DNA of 64,000 nt from Flexibacter flexilis DSM 6793 (GTDB lineage Bacteria; Bacteroidota; Bacteroidia; Cytophagales; Flexibacteraceae), in assembly GCF_900112255.1 (NCBI RefSeq), contig NZ_FOLE01000006.1, positions 62,001-126,000 on the forward strand, in the 5' to 3' direction. Below, piece by piece: positions 25,956-33,870 of the stretch (within the stretch, counting starts at the first letter, position 1; each line of letters starts with the position of its first letter). Both the position numbers and the translations under genes were made by a program. Under the pieces are notes generated by a model, which saw only the letters and a list, made by a program, of their open reading frames with translations, was not told the DNA's origin and searched no databases.

Positions 25956-27074
25956 TTATGCTGTTTGTTTGGGTTTGAGTTCCAACAACGCATTTTTGAT
26001 GCGGTTCAGACCTTCGAGCATTTGCTCTTTTTCGAGCACCAACGAAATACGCAAACAACGCGGTTCGCCAAACATATCGCCCGCAAATACCTGTACGCCA
26101 GCCTCTATGTACAAATACGCTACCATGGTGGCGGCACTGTCCACGTTGCGGCCTTTGGGCGAAACCGTCCCGAAATACGCCGACACGTCAGGGAACAAGT
26201 AATACGCGCCTTGCGGTTTGGGACAAGCGATATTCGGAACTGTGTTCATTAGCTCGGCGGCCAACGTTACTTTTTCATCTAATTCGGCCAGCAGCGGCGG
26301 CAAATAATTATCGCGCTGACGCAATGCTTCTAAGGCCGCTTTTTGCGTAAAAATACTCACGCCCGAAAGTGTAACTTGCTGATATTCGCGGAATGTCAGA
26401 ATCAAATTTTCGGCAGCCACGATGTAGCCCACGCGCCACCCCGACATACTAAAAGCCTTTGAAAATCCGCTTACCGTAATGAGGCGGTCGGCAATGGATT
26501 GCCACGTTTCCAAACTTCTAAAATCTTTGGAATAGTTGATGTATTCGTAAATTTCGTCTGAAAGCACATACACGTGCGGGTTTTTCTCCAAAACTGCCAC
26601 AATTGCATCTATTTCAGCTTCATTATACACCCTGCCACTGGGGTTGCAAGGATTATTAAAAATAAAAAGTCGGGTTTTGGGAGTAATGAGTTTTTCCAGT
26701 TGCTTGGGGTGCAGCGTATAATTGTCGGCGGCGTGCGTTGGCAAGGTAACTAACTTACCTCCAGCACGTTCCACGAGGCTCGGAAATGCAAACCAATACG
26801 GCGCAGGCAAAATTACCTCATCGTCTGGGCTTAATATATTGGTCAGGACATTAAAAACTGCCTGCCGCACACCAGCCGTTACCATCACATTTTGCGGGCC
26901 AATCGTGGCCTGATTCGGGGCATAATGTGCCGCAATGGCTTCGCGTAATTCATAAATCCCCTCTACTGGCGAGTATTGGGTTAGGCCTTGTTCGATGGCT
27001 TCTATTCCTGCACGGATAATAGGCGGATACGTTTTGCCCGAAAGCTCGCCCAAAGTCATTACGATGGTTTGCAT
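25956..27074 (-). CDS. Class I/II PLP-dependent aminotransferase (AspC/AlaT-like)
   Basis: This 372-residue fold-type I aminotransferase has the PLP Lys206 in S-G-F-S-K-A-F-S-M-S-G-W-R-V-G-Y, the N-N-P-C-N-P-S-G motif, D-E-I-Y, and the carboxylate-binding Arg in C-L-R-I-S-L. The most likely amino donors are aspartate or similar. The protein begins at M-Q-T-I-V-M-T-L-G-E-L, which aligns with the family's 'GEPDF' strand. About 25-30 residues of the usual N-terminal arm, which covers the active site of the partner subunit, are missing, and Lys206 is correspondingly early. I find no upstream start that would restore them. Confidence 0.9.
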   Translation of the reverse strand: MQTIVMTLGELSGKTYPPIIRAGIEAIEQGLTQYSPVEGIYELREAIAAHYAPNQATIGPQNVMVTAGVRQAVFNVLTNILSPDDEVILPAPYWFAFPSLVERAGGKLVTLPTHAADNYTLHPKQLEKLITPKTRLFIFNNPCNPSGRVYNEAEIDAIVAVLEKNPHVYVLSDEIYEYINYSKDFRSLETWQSIADRLITVSGFSKAFSMSGWRVGYIVAAENLILTFREYQQVTLSGVSIFTQKAALEALRQRDNYLPPLLAELDEKVTLAAELMNTVPNIACPKPQGAYYLFPDVSAYFGTVSPKGRNVDSAATMVAYLYIEAGVQVFAGDMFGEPRCLRISLVLEKEQMLEGLNRIKNALLELKPKQTA

Positions 27075-27230
27075 TACAACAATGTTTTCTTACTAAAAAA
27101 TAATATTCTTTTGGTATAACAGGTATAGTCGGTAATTGGTGTGCCTAAAATACAAGGTTTCTTGGGCATATACATTTTTTTTCTTCTCACAAAGCAAATA
27201 TTTTTCCTGTATATTTTTTTGATAGCAAAA

Positions 27231-27274
27231 TAAAAGGCTGATACTTTGCAGTGTTACAAAATATCAGCCTTTTA
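27231..27274 (-). terminator. Terminator after the DUF3467 gene
   Basis: Perfect 13-base stem TAAAAGGCTGATA / TATCAGCCTTTTA (27231-27243, 27262-27274). On the minus strand it runs into TTTT-A-TTTT, 25 bases past the DUF3467 stop. Confidence 0.7.
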
Positions 27275-27298
27275 AAAATAAAGTTCTTTTTTCAAATT

Positions 27299-27610
27299 TT
27301 AGGCTTGCCCCATCGTGCCGCCAAAATTGAAAGGAATGTTTGTTTTGCCTTCTTGAATACCGCCAAAAGCCTGTTCGTAACGCTCTATGTTTTCGGCCAA
27401 AGCAGCCAAAAGGCGGCGTGCGTGTTCGGGTGTCATCACGATACGAGATTTTACTTTTGCTTTGGGTACACCAGGCATCATGCGGATAAAATCAAATACA
27501 AATTCTGTATTTGAATGCGCAATCAGTACCAAGTTAGAATAAATTCCTTCTGCAATCTCTTCTGGAAGTTCAATGTTTAACTGATTCTCAGGATTTGGTT
27601 CGTTTGCCAT
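27299..27610 (-). CDS. DUF3467 protein, rpoC neighbour
   Basis: This 103-residue acidic protein has the DUF3467 signature: I-Y-S-N-L-V-L-I-A-H-S, E-F-V-F-D-F-I-R-M-M-P-G and V-K-S-R-I-V-M-T-P-E-H-A-R-R-L-L-x-A-L. The family is typical of Bacteroidota and commonly found beside rpoC, as here; its function is not known. A strong hairpin with a T-run separates it from rpoC, so its expression may depend on readthrough or on a promoter I could not identify. Confidence 0.9.
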   Translation of the reverse strand: MANEPNPENQLNIELPEEIAEGIYSNLVLIAHSNTEFVFDFIRMMPGVPKAKVKSRIVMTPEHARRLLAALAENIERYEQAFGGIQEGKTNIPFNFGGTMGQA

Positions 27611-27657
27611 AACTGTAGGTTTTTAAAATTTCTAAGGTTGTAAAGTTACAATAAAAA

Positions 27658-27704
27658 AATAGAACTAATCAAAATACCAATGTGGTAAGCTGATTAGTTC
27701 TATT
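27658..27704 (-). terminator. Hairpin terminator between rpoC and DUF3467
   Basis: Perfect 14-base stem (27658-27671 with 27691-27704), 19-base loop, and TTTTTTT immediately after on the minus strand. It begins 30 bases after the rpoC stop codon and would end or attenuate the rpoC transcript. Confidence 0.75.
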
Positions 27705-27733
27705 CTTATTTTTTAGCAAAAACTAATAGTTGA

Positions 27734-30700
27734 TTATAAGTTTTGTGCTTCTTTTTTAGAACGACGTGAGCCAGAAGATGGAGCCGATGCCGACGCTTCC
27801 GCAGCCGCCATTCTTTCGTATTCTTCTTTCGAGCCAACGATAATGTTGGTAAACTCGCGCTGACCTGTACCCGCAGGGATCAAGTGTCCTACGATTACGT
27901 TTTCTTTCAGACCAAGCAAGTAATCCACTTTACCACGAATCGAGGCTTCGCTCAATACTTTGGTTGTCTCTTGGAACGAAGCAGCCGAAATAAAGCTTTC
28001 CGTACCCAATGAGGCTTGTGTGATACCTTGCAAAATCGGACGAGAAACCGCAGGGTCTGCATCACGCACTTGTACTAGTTTCAAATCGCGGCGTTTTAGG
28101 CTTGAGTTTTCGTCGCGTAGGCGTCGAGCTGTTACGATTTGGCCAGGCTTGAAGTTTTCCGAGTCGCCAGCGTCCGTAACCACTTTTTTGCCGATAATTT
28201 CATCGTTTTCGTTACGGAACGTGAATTTATCTACGATTTGATTTTGCAAGAAGTTAGTATCACCTCCATCGAGGATATCCACTTTTTGCATCATTTGGCG
28301 CACGATACACTCGATGTGTTTATCGTTGATTTTTACCCCTTGTACGCGGTAAACCTCTTGGATTTCGTTCACCAAATATTCTTGTACCGAAGTCGGCCCT
28401 TTGATAGCCAAGATGTCTGAAGGCGTAATCGCACCGTCCGACAATGGCATACCAGCACGCACGAAGTCGTTGTCCTGTACCAAGATGTGTTTAGAAAGTG
28501 GCACAAGATATTTCTTCTTCACGCCGTCTTTCGACTCAATGAATACCTCACGGTTACCGCGTTTGATACCGCCATAAGTAACTACACCGTCAATCTCCGA
28601 CACAACGGCAGGATTTGAAGGGTTACGGGCTTCGAACAATTCGGTTACACGAGGCAAACCACCCGTAATATCGCGTGTTTTACCAACAGCGCGAGGGATT
28701 TTGGTAAGGATTTGACCTTGTTTAATCAAAACGCCATCTTCTACGGCCAAGTGGGCTCCCACAGGTAAGCTATATACTTTCACTTCGCCATTGCGACCTT
28801 CCACGCGGATAGCAGGGTTTTTCGCTTTGTCTTTTGTTTCAATAATAACTTTCTCACGGTGACCTGTTTGGTCGTCAAACTCTTCTTTGTAAGTAATGTT
28901 TTCTTCAATCGAATCAAAGAATACTTTACCTTCAAATTCAGACAAGATAACGGCGTTGTATGGATCCCAATAGCACATTTCGTCGCCTTTTGTTACTTTT
29001 TGGCCTTCTTTTACTTTCAAGAAAGAGCCGTAAGGCGCAAGGTTACTAATCAATACTTTTTGAGTTCCTTCTTCTACAATCTTGATTTCACCCGAACGAC
29101 CCATTACTACATCTACTTCGTTGCCGTCGTTAGTTACAGTCGGGATAGTACGAATTTCGTCGTATTGTACGATACCATCAAATTTAGCTCTTACACTTGC
29201 CTCTACCGCGATGTTAGAAGCCGTACCACCCACGTGGAAGGTACGAAGTGTAAGCTGTGTACCAGGTTCACCGATAGACTGAGCTGCAATTACCCCTACC
29301 GATTCGCCTTTTTGTACCATGCGGCCTGTAGCCAAGTTACGTCCGTAACATTTAGCACACACACCACGACGCGACTCACAAGTCAATACCGAACGAATCT
29401 CTACTTCTTCAATGCTTGTCGCATCAATCGCCGCAGCAATATCTTCTGTAATTTCTTGACCAGCAGACAATAACAATTCGTTAGTGCGTGGGTCGTACAC
29501 GTCGTGTACGGATACGCGACCCAAAATACGTTCAGACAAAGGTTCTACGATGTCTTCGTTGTCTTTGAGGGCAGTAACTGCCAAACCGCGCAACGTACCG
29601 CAATCCACTTCATTAATAATTACGTCTTGTGCCACGTCCACCAAACGACGAGTCAAATAACCCGCATCGGCAGTTTTAAGAGCCGTATCGGCCAGACCTT
29701 TACGCGCACCGTGTGTAGAAATGAAGTACTCCAACACGTCCAAACCTTCTTTAAAGTTCGAAAGAATTGGGTTTTCGATGATTTCACCTACCGAACCTTG
29801 TAAGTTCTTTTGAGGTTTAGCCATCAAACCACGCATACCACCCAACTGACGGATTTGTTCGCGAGAACCACGTGCGCCAGAGTGCATCATCATGTAAATT
29901 GAGTTAAAGCCCTGTTCGTCTTCTTCCAGTTCTTTCATCAAAATACCTGTGATTTCCGAAGTGATACGAGTCCAAATATCAATGATTTGGTTATAACGTT
30001 CGTTATCGGTAATAAGACCCATTTGGTAGTTTTGCCAAACCACTTCCACTTCTTCTTTCGCTTTGGCGATGAGTGTGTGTTTGTTGTCTGGAATTTTCAC
30101 ATCGTCCAAGCCGATAGACAAACCACCTTTGAAGGCCATCTTGAAACCAAGTTCTTTGATGTCGTCCAAGAATTGGGCGGCGCGAGCCATACCCGAAGTT
30201 TTGAACACCAAAGAGATGATTTTTTGAAGTTCTTTCTTACTCAAAAGCGTGTTTACATAACCAACTTCCGCAGGAACGAATTGGTTGAAAAGCACACGAC
30301 CCGCTACAGTTTCTACGAGTTTCGGTACTAATTCGCCTTTTTCGTTTTTCACTGTCGTACGCACTTTAATAAAGGCGTGTTTCGACAAGCGACCTTCGTT
30401 GATGGCAATGATAACTTCTTCTGCCGAATAGAACGACATATCTTCACCCAAAATCGGGTGTTTAGGCGTGCTACGACGGCCTTTAGTTACATAGTACAAG
30501 CCCAAAACCATGTCTTGAGAAGGTACCGTAATAGGCGCACCGTTAGCAGGGTTCAAGATGTTGTGCGCAGCCAACATCAACATAGAGGCTTCCAAAATGG
30601 CTTCGTGGCCGAGTGGCACGTGAACCGCCATTTGGTCACCGTCAAAGTCGGCGTTGAAGGCCGTACACACTAACGGGTGCAATTGGATAGCTTTTCCTTC

Positions 30701-32083
30701 GATTAGTTTTGGTTGGAAAGCCTGAATACCCAAACGGTGAAGCGTAGGGGCACGGTTCAAAAGAACAGGGTGTCCTTTCAATACGTTTTCCAAAATATCC
30801 CAAACTACAGGGTCTTTTCTATCTACAATTTTCTTGGCTGATTTTACCGTTTTCACGATACCTCTTTCAATCAGCTTGCGAATAATAAACGGCTTAAACA
30901 ATTCTGCCGCCATATCTTTAGGCAAACCGCACTCATGCAATTTGAGCTCAGGACCTACCACAATAACCGAACGGCCAGAGTAGTCCACACGTTTACCCAA
31001 CAAGTTTTGACGGAAACGGCCTTGTTTACCTTTCAACATATCCGAAAGGGATTTGAGGGCGCGGTTACCTTCGGCACGAACGGCGTTTACTTTGCGTGAG
31101 TTATCAAACAAAGAGTCCACAGCCTCTTGCAACATACGCTTTTCGTTACGCAAAATCACCTCAGGAGCTTTAATCTCGATAAGGCGTTTTAGGCGGTTGT
31201 TACGAATAATTACGCGACGGTACAAGTCGTTAAGGTCAGAAGTAGCAAAACGGCCACCGTCCAAAGGTACAAGTGGGCGCAATTCTGGCGGAATAACAGG
31301 CACCATACGGATAATCATCCATTCTGGTTTGTTAGGCACACCACGCGATTCCGCTTCACGGAATGCTTCTACTACTTTTAAGCGTTTGAGGGCTTCGGCT
31401 TTGCGTTGCTGCGACGTATCGGTAGCGGCAGAGTGACGAAGCGAGTAAGAAAGGTCATCAAGATTAGTGCGGCCAAGCAAAATCATCAAAGCCTCTGCGC
31501 CCATCTTAGCGAGGAATTTATTAGGGTCTTCGTCGTCGAGCATTTGGTTTTCGCGCGGCAACTTGTCCATAATATCCAAGTATTCATCTTCGCTGATAAG
31601 GTCTAAGGCCTTTGTTCCTGCTCCGCTTCCTTGTTCAGCCCAAATACCTGGCTGAATCACGACAAAGCGTTCATAATAAACAACTTGGTCGAGTTTTTTG
31701 GTTGGCATACCCAACAGGTAGCCTATTTTGTTAGGCAACGATTTGAAGTACCAGATATGCGCCACAGGAACCACCAATTCGATGTGTCCCATGCGTTCAC
31801 GGCGTACTTTCTTTTCGGTTACTTCCACGCCGCAGTGGTCGCAAACAATACCCTTATAACGAATACGTTTGTATTTACCACAGTGACATTCCCAATCTTT
31901 TACAGGACCAAAGATACGCTCACAAAACAGACCATCTGTTTCGGGCTTATAGGTGCGGTAATTGATGGTTTCGGGCTGCCTTACTTCGCCCCTTGAATTC
32001 GCCAAAATAGACTCTGGCGAAGCCAAGCTAATCGTAACTTTTGAAAAGTCTTGACTTGGCTTGTTGTTTTTTCTGAATGCCAT
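27734..32083 (-). CDS. rpoC: DNA-directed RNA polymerase subunit beta'
   Basis: This 1449-residue catalytic subunit of RNA polymerase has the N-terminal zinc site C-x-C-x12-C-x2-C at Cys66, 68, 81 and 84. The active-site magnesium loop N-A-D-F-D-G-D lies at about residues 477-483. The second zinc site includes [11 protein letters not shown]. The trigger-loop region [16 protein letters not shown]-x-G is intact. The tail is Ser/Ala/Lys-rich. Unusually, rpoB is not upstream: 389 non-coding bases and a thioredoxin-fold gene lie there, and no ribosomal-protein genes are near. The gene must therefore have its own promoter between 32084 and about 32420. Confidence 0.98.
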   Translation of the reverse strand: MAFRKNNKPSQDFSKVTISLASPESILANSRGEVRQPETINYRTYKPETDGLFCERIFGPVKDWECHCGKYKRIRYKGIVCDHCGVEVTEKKVRRERMGHIELVVPVAHIWYFKSLPNKIGYLLGMPTKKLDQVVYYERFVVIQPGIWAEQGSGAGTKALDLISEDEYLDIMDKLPRENQMLDDEDPNKFLAKMGAEALMILLGRTNLDDLSYSLRHSAATDTSQQRKAEALKRLKVVEAFREAESRGVPNKPEWMIIRMVPVIPPELRPLVPLDGGRFATSDLNDLYRRVIIRNNRLKRLIEIKAPEVILRNEKRMLQEAVDSLFDNSRKVNAVRAEGNRALKSLSDMLKGKQGRFRQNLLGKRVDYSGRSVIVVGPELKLHECGLPKDMAAELFKPFIIRKLIERGIVKTVKSAKKIVDRKDPVVWDILENVLKGHPVLLNRAPTLHRLGIQAFQPKLIEGKAIQLHPLVCTAFNADFDGDQMAVHVPLGHEAILEASMLMLAAHNILNPANGAPITVPSQDMVLGLYYVTKGRRSTPKHPILGEDMSFYSAEEVIIAINEGRLSKHAFIKVRTTVKNEKGELVPKLVETVAGRVLFNQFVPAEVGYVNTLLSKKELQKIISLVFKTSGMARAAQFLDDIKELGFKMAFKGGLSIGLDDVKIPDNKHTLIAKAKEEVEVVWQNYQMGLITDNERYNQIIDIWTRITSEITGILMKELEEDEQGFNSIYMMMHSGARGSREQIRQLGGMRGLMAKPQKNLQGSVGEIIENPILSNFKEGLDVLEYFISTHGARKGLADTALKTADAGYLTRRLVDVAQDVIINEVDCGTLRGLAVTALKDNEDIVEPLSERILGRVSVHDVYDPRTNELLLSAGQEITEDIAAAIDATSIEEVEIRSVLTCESRRGVCAKCYGRNLATGRMVQKGESVGVIAAQSIGEPGTQLTLRTFHVGGTASNIAVEASVRAKFDGIVQYDEIRTIPTVTNDGNEVDVVMGRSGEIKIVEEGTQKVLISNLAPYGSFLKVKEGQKVTKGDEMCYWDPYNAVILSEFEGKVFFDSIEENITYKEEFDDQTGHREKVIIETKDKAKNPAIRVEGRNGEVKVYSLPVGAHLAVEDGVLIKQGQILTKIPRAVGKTRDITGGLPRVTELFEARNPSNPAVVSEIDGVVTYGGIKRGNREVFIESKDGVKKKYLVPLSKHILVQDNDFVRAGMPLSDGAITPSDILAIKGPTSVQEYLVNEIQEVYRVQGVKINDKHIECIVRQMMQKVDILDGGDTNFLQNQIVDKFTFRNENDEIIGKKVVTDAGDSENFKPGQIVTARRLRDENSSLKRRDLKLVQVRDADPAVSRPILQGITQASLGTESFISAASFQETTKVLSEASIRGKVDYLLGLKENVIVGHLIPAGTGQREFTNIIVGSKEEYERMAAAEASASAPSSGSRRSKKEAQNL

Positions 32084-32472
32084 AATTTAGGAACAGTGTT
32101 TACACATTACAGATACAGTGTCCACGTTATATTTACAATTTCAACACAAAACAAAAAAGACCTGTTAAAACACACAGATTTAGACAATAATTGCTATAAT
32201 CTTGTACCTAACAAGTCAGAAAACTGTTTCGTTGGGGGCATCGTAAGTATCTCGGTGAACGTATTTTTGACTTCGAGAACTACCCTCGTCCAGCAAAAGC
32301 CAGATGGGTAAAATTCAGCCTGCAAAGCTATGGAATCATTTTCAATAAAACTATATTTTACAAAAAAAATATTTGGTTTTTTCTAAATTTATTTTTATGC
32401 ACCACCCGCACACAACAAAAAAGGAGATTTCGGAAGAAATCTCCTTCTCTATATTTTATACTTTATGGACAA
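32084..32472. other. Long rpoC leader/intergenic region
   Basis: These 389 bases lie upstream of rpoC on the minus strand. They hold the terminator of the next gene (32421-32446). I found no TAnnTTTG box for rpoC and no recognisable remnant of an rpoB 3' end. A short open stretch on the plus strand (about 32205-32400) has no start codon and no family resemblance. The size of the leader leaves room for rpoC autoregulation, but no specific structure supports that. Confidence 0.5.
32421..32446 (-). terminator. Rho-independent terminator after the thioredoxin-like gene pair
   Basis: Perfect 11-base stem AAGGAGATTTC / GAAATCTCCTT with a four-base loop. On the minus strand it is followed by TTTTTTG. 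It ends the two-gene unit 33625-32473 and insulates rpoC. Confidence 0.85.
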
Positions 32473-33096
32473 TTAGGCATCTTTCCATTTAATTGTACAA
32501 CCAATCGCTTTGGTTTGGTTGGTAGCCACTGACTTGCCTGCAAGTAGCTCATTGATAGCCTCTTCTACATATTTTTTCTGCACTTTGCTTGCATCGTTGG
32601 CGTTGTCGTCTATCGCGCCGATGTATTCTACCACAAAATCAGCACCCACTTTGCGCACTATATAAATATGTGGCGTGCGAGCCGCGCCAAACGCTTTGGC
32701 CACTTCTTGCGTTTCGTCGAACACATAAGGGAACGTGAAATTTTTCTCTTTGGCACGCGCTTTCATGTTGTCAAAACTATCTTCTGGCTCTTTGGCGGGA
32801 TCGTTGGGATTAATGGCCAAAACAGGATAGCCCAACGGCGCGTATTTTTTATGTAAAGCCACCACGCGATCTTGGTATTTGACCGCAAACGGGCAATGGT
32901 TGCAAGTAAATGTTACGATAAAGCCTTTTGCCGCCGCATTGGTTTTGAGCGAAACCATTTGGCCATCAATATTTTTTAGGCTAAAATCTTTGACTTTATC
33001 GCCGACCTGATAGCCTTGCGTGCGCAATGTTTTCATGGCCATCAAAGAGCATACCAACAACAAAGCGGGTAGCCATACATATAATTTCTTTTTCAT
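32473..33096 (-). CDS. Thioredoxin-fold peroxiredoxin-like protein (PRX-like1 type)
   Basis: This 207-residue exported protein has an N-terminal hydrophobic leader (residues 5-21). The AhpC/TSA-like core begins V-G-D-K-V-K-D-F-S-L. Its active motif is T-C-N-H-C-P-F-A (C-x-x-C near residues 65-68), typical of the PRX-like1 group, followed by I-N-P-N-D and a cis-Pro in R-T-P-H-I-Y. It is probably a periplasmic redox protein. It lies 31 bases after the TlpA-like gene on the same strand; the two form an operon ended by a strong terminator. Confidence 0.86.
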   Translation of the reverse strand: MKKKLYVWLPALLLVCSLMAMKTLRTQGYQVGDKVKDFSLKNIDGQMVSLKTNAAAKGFIVTFTCNHCPFAVKYQDRVVALHKKYAPLGYPVLAINPNDPAKEPEDSFDNMKARAKEKNFTFPYVFDETQEVAKAFGAARTPHIYIVRKVGADFVVEYIGAIDDNANDASKVQKKYVEEAINELLAGKSVATNQTKAIGCTIKWKDA

Positions 33097-33127
33097 AGCA
33101 AAAATTTTTAAAGGTTAAAACTTGTAA

Positions 33128-33625
33128 TTAGTTGGGTAAAAGATTCCGAATTGTTTGGTTTAGCTGCGCTTCGGTCAATTCTTTTTCGTGAAAAACGCGC
33201 TGCTCGCGGTGATTGTTCAGAAAAAGTGTGGCAGGCAACGAACCTTGCCAACTTTCGTCCACTTTGTCTATGAACGAGTTGTAATCCGACTCATTGAGCA
33301 GCCAAACGGGTGTAGTCATGTTATGGCGTTGGACAAATGGCTCAAGGCGCGTTTTCAGCTCTTTGGCATCATCGAGACTTACCAACAAAAAACGTACTGG
33401 TTTTTCTTTGAAACCGTCGTAAGCCTTCTGAAAATGAGGAAGTTCACGTACACAAGGTTTGCACCAAGTTGCCCAGAAGTTTATGACCAATAGCGTGTCT
33501 TGTTTGGATTTGAGGAGCTTTTGAAGTTCTGGAAAACGCACCACTCTTACGTTATGCTGCGCTTGCGCTCCAAACCCGCCTAATAACAAAGCCACAAACA
33601 CTAACTTTCTGATTATAAAACGCAT
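33128..33625 (-). CDS. TlpA-like periplasmic thioredoxin
   Basis: This 165-residue protein has a Sec signal ending A-Q-A-Q. A thioredoxin domain follows with the redox motif W-A-T-W-C-K-P-C in the first third and a cis-Pro loop in S-L-P-A-T-L-F-L. The pattern N-F-W-A-T-W-C-K-P-C-x-x-E-L-P is the TlpA/ResA form, so it probably reduces cytochrome or other exported disulfides, or partners the downstream redoxin. First gene of a two-gene operon. Confidence 0.9.
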   Translation of the reverse strand: MRFIIRKLVFVALLLGGFGAQAQHNVRVVRFPELQKLLKSKQDTLLVINFWATWCKPCVRELPHFQKAYDGFKEKPVRFLLVSLDDAKELKTRLEPFVQRHNMTTPVWLLNESDYNSFIDKVDESWQGSLPATLFLNNHREQRVFHEKELTEAQLNQTIRNLLPN

Positions 33626-33826
33626 AAACCGTCATTTTTAGTTTTTAGTCCATTAAATTTAACTCAAAACTTGTACCAAAGCAACAAAAAACGTAAGAAA
33701 ATAATTCGCATCTTGTTGCTATTTCCTGAAAACATTCAAAAGAGTTTATTTGATTATATAAAAGAATTCAATATTTCGGCTTTTGCCTACCGAGCATTAC
33801 GTCCAAACGCGATTTACCAACTAAAA

Positions 33827-33862
33827 AAGCCCTTATAGATTGCCGAAAATCCATAAGGGCTT
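33827..33862 (-). terminator. Rho-independent terminator after the LRR-Roc-COR-TIR gene
   Basis: Perfect ten-base stem AAGCCCTTAT / ATAAGGGCTT (33827-33836 and 33853-33862) followed on the minus strand by TTTT, nine bases past the stop codon. Confidence 0.82.
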
Positions 33863-33870
33863 AGGAAATT

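Noticed and set aside
27960-31996. Many open frames antisense to rpoC
   Set aside because: They mirror a long conserved gene, have no family resemblance, and vanish if rpoC is accepted, which is certain.
32205-32400. Open stretch upstream of rpoC considered as an rpoB remnant or small gene
   Set aside because: It is on the opposite strand from rpoC, has no start codon, and its translation does not resemble RpoB or anything I recognise.
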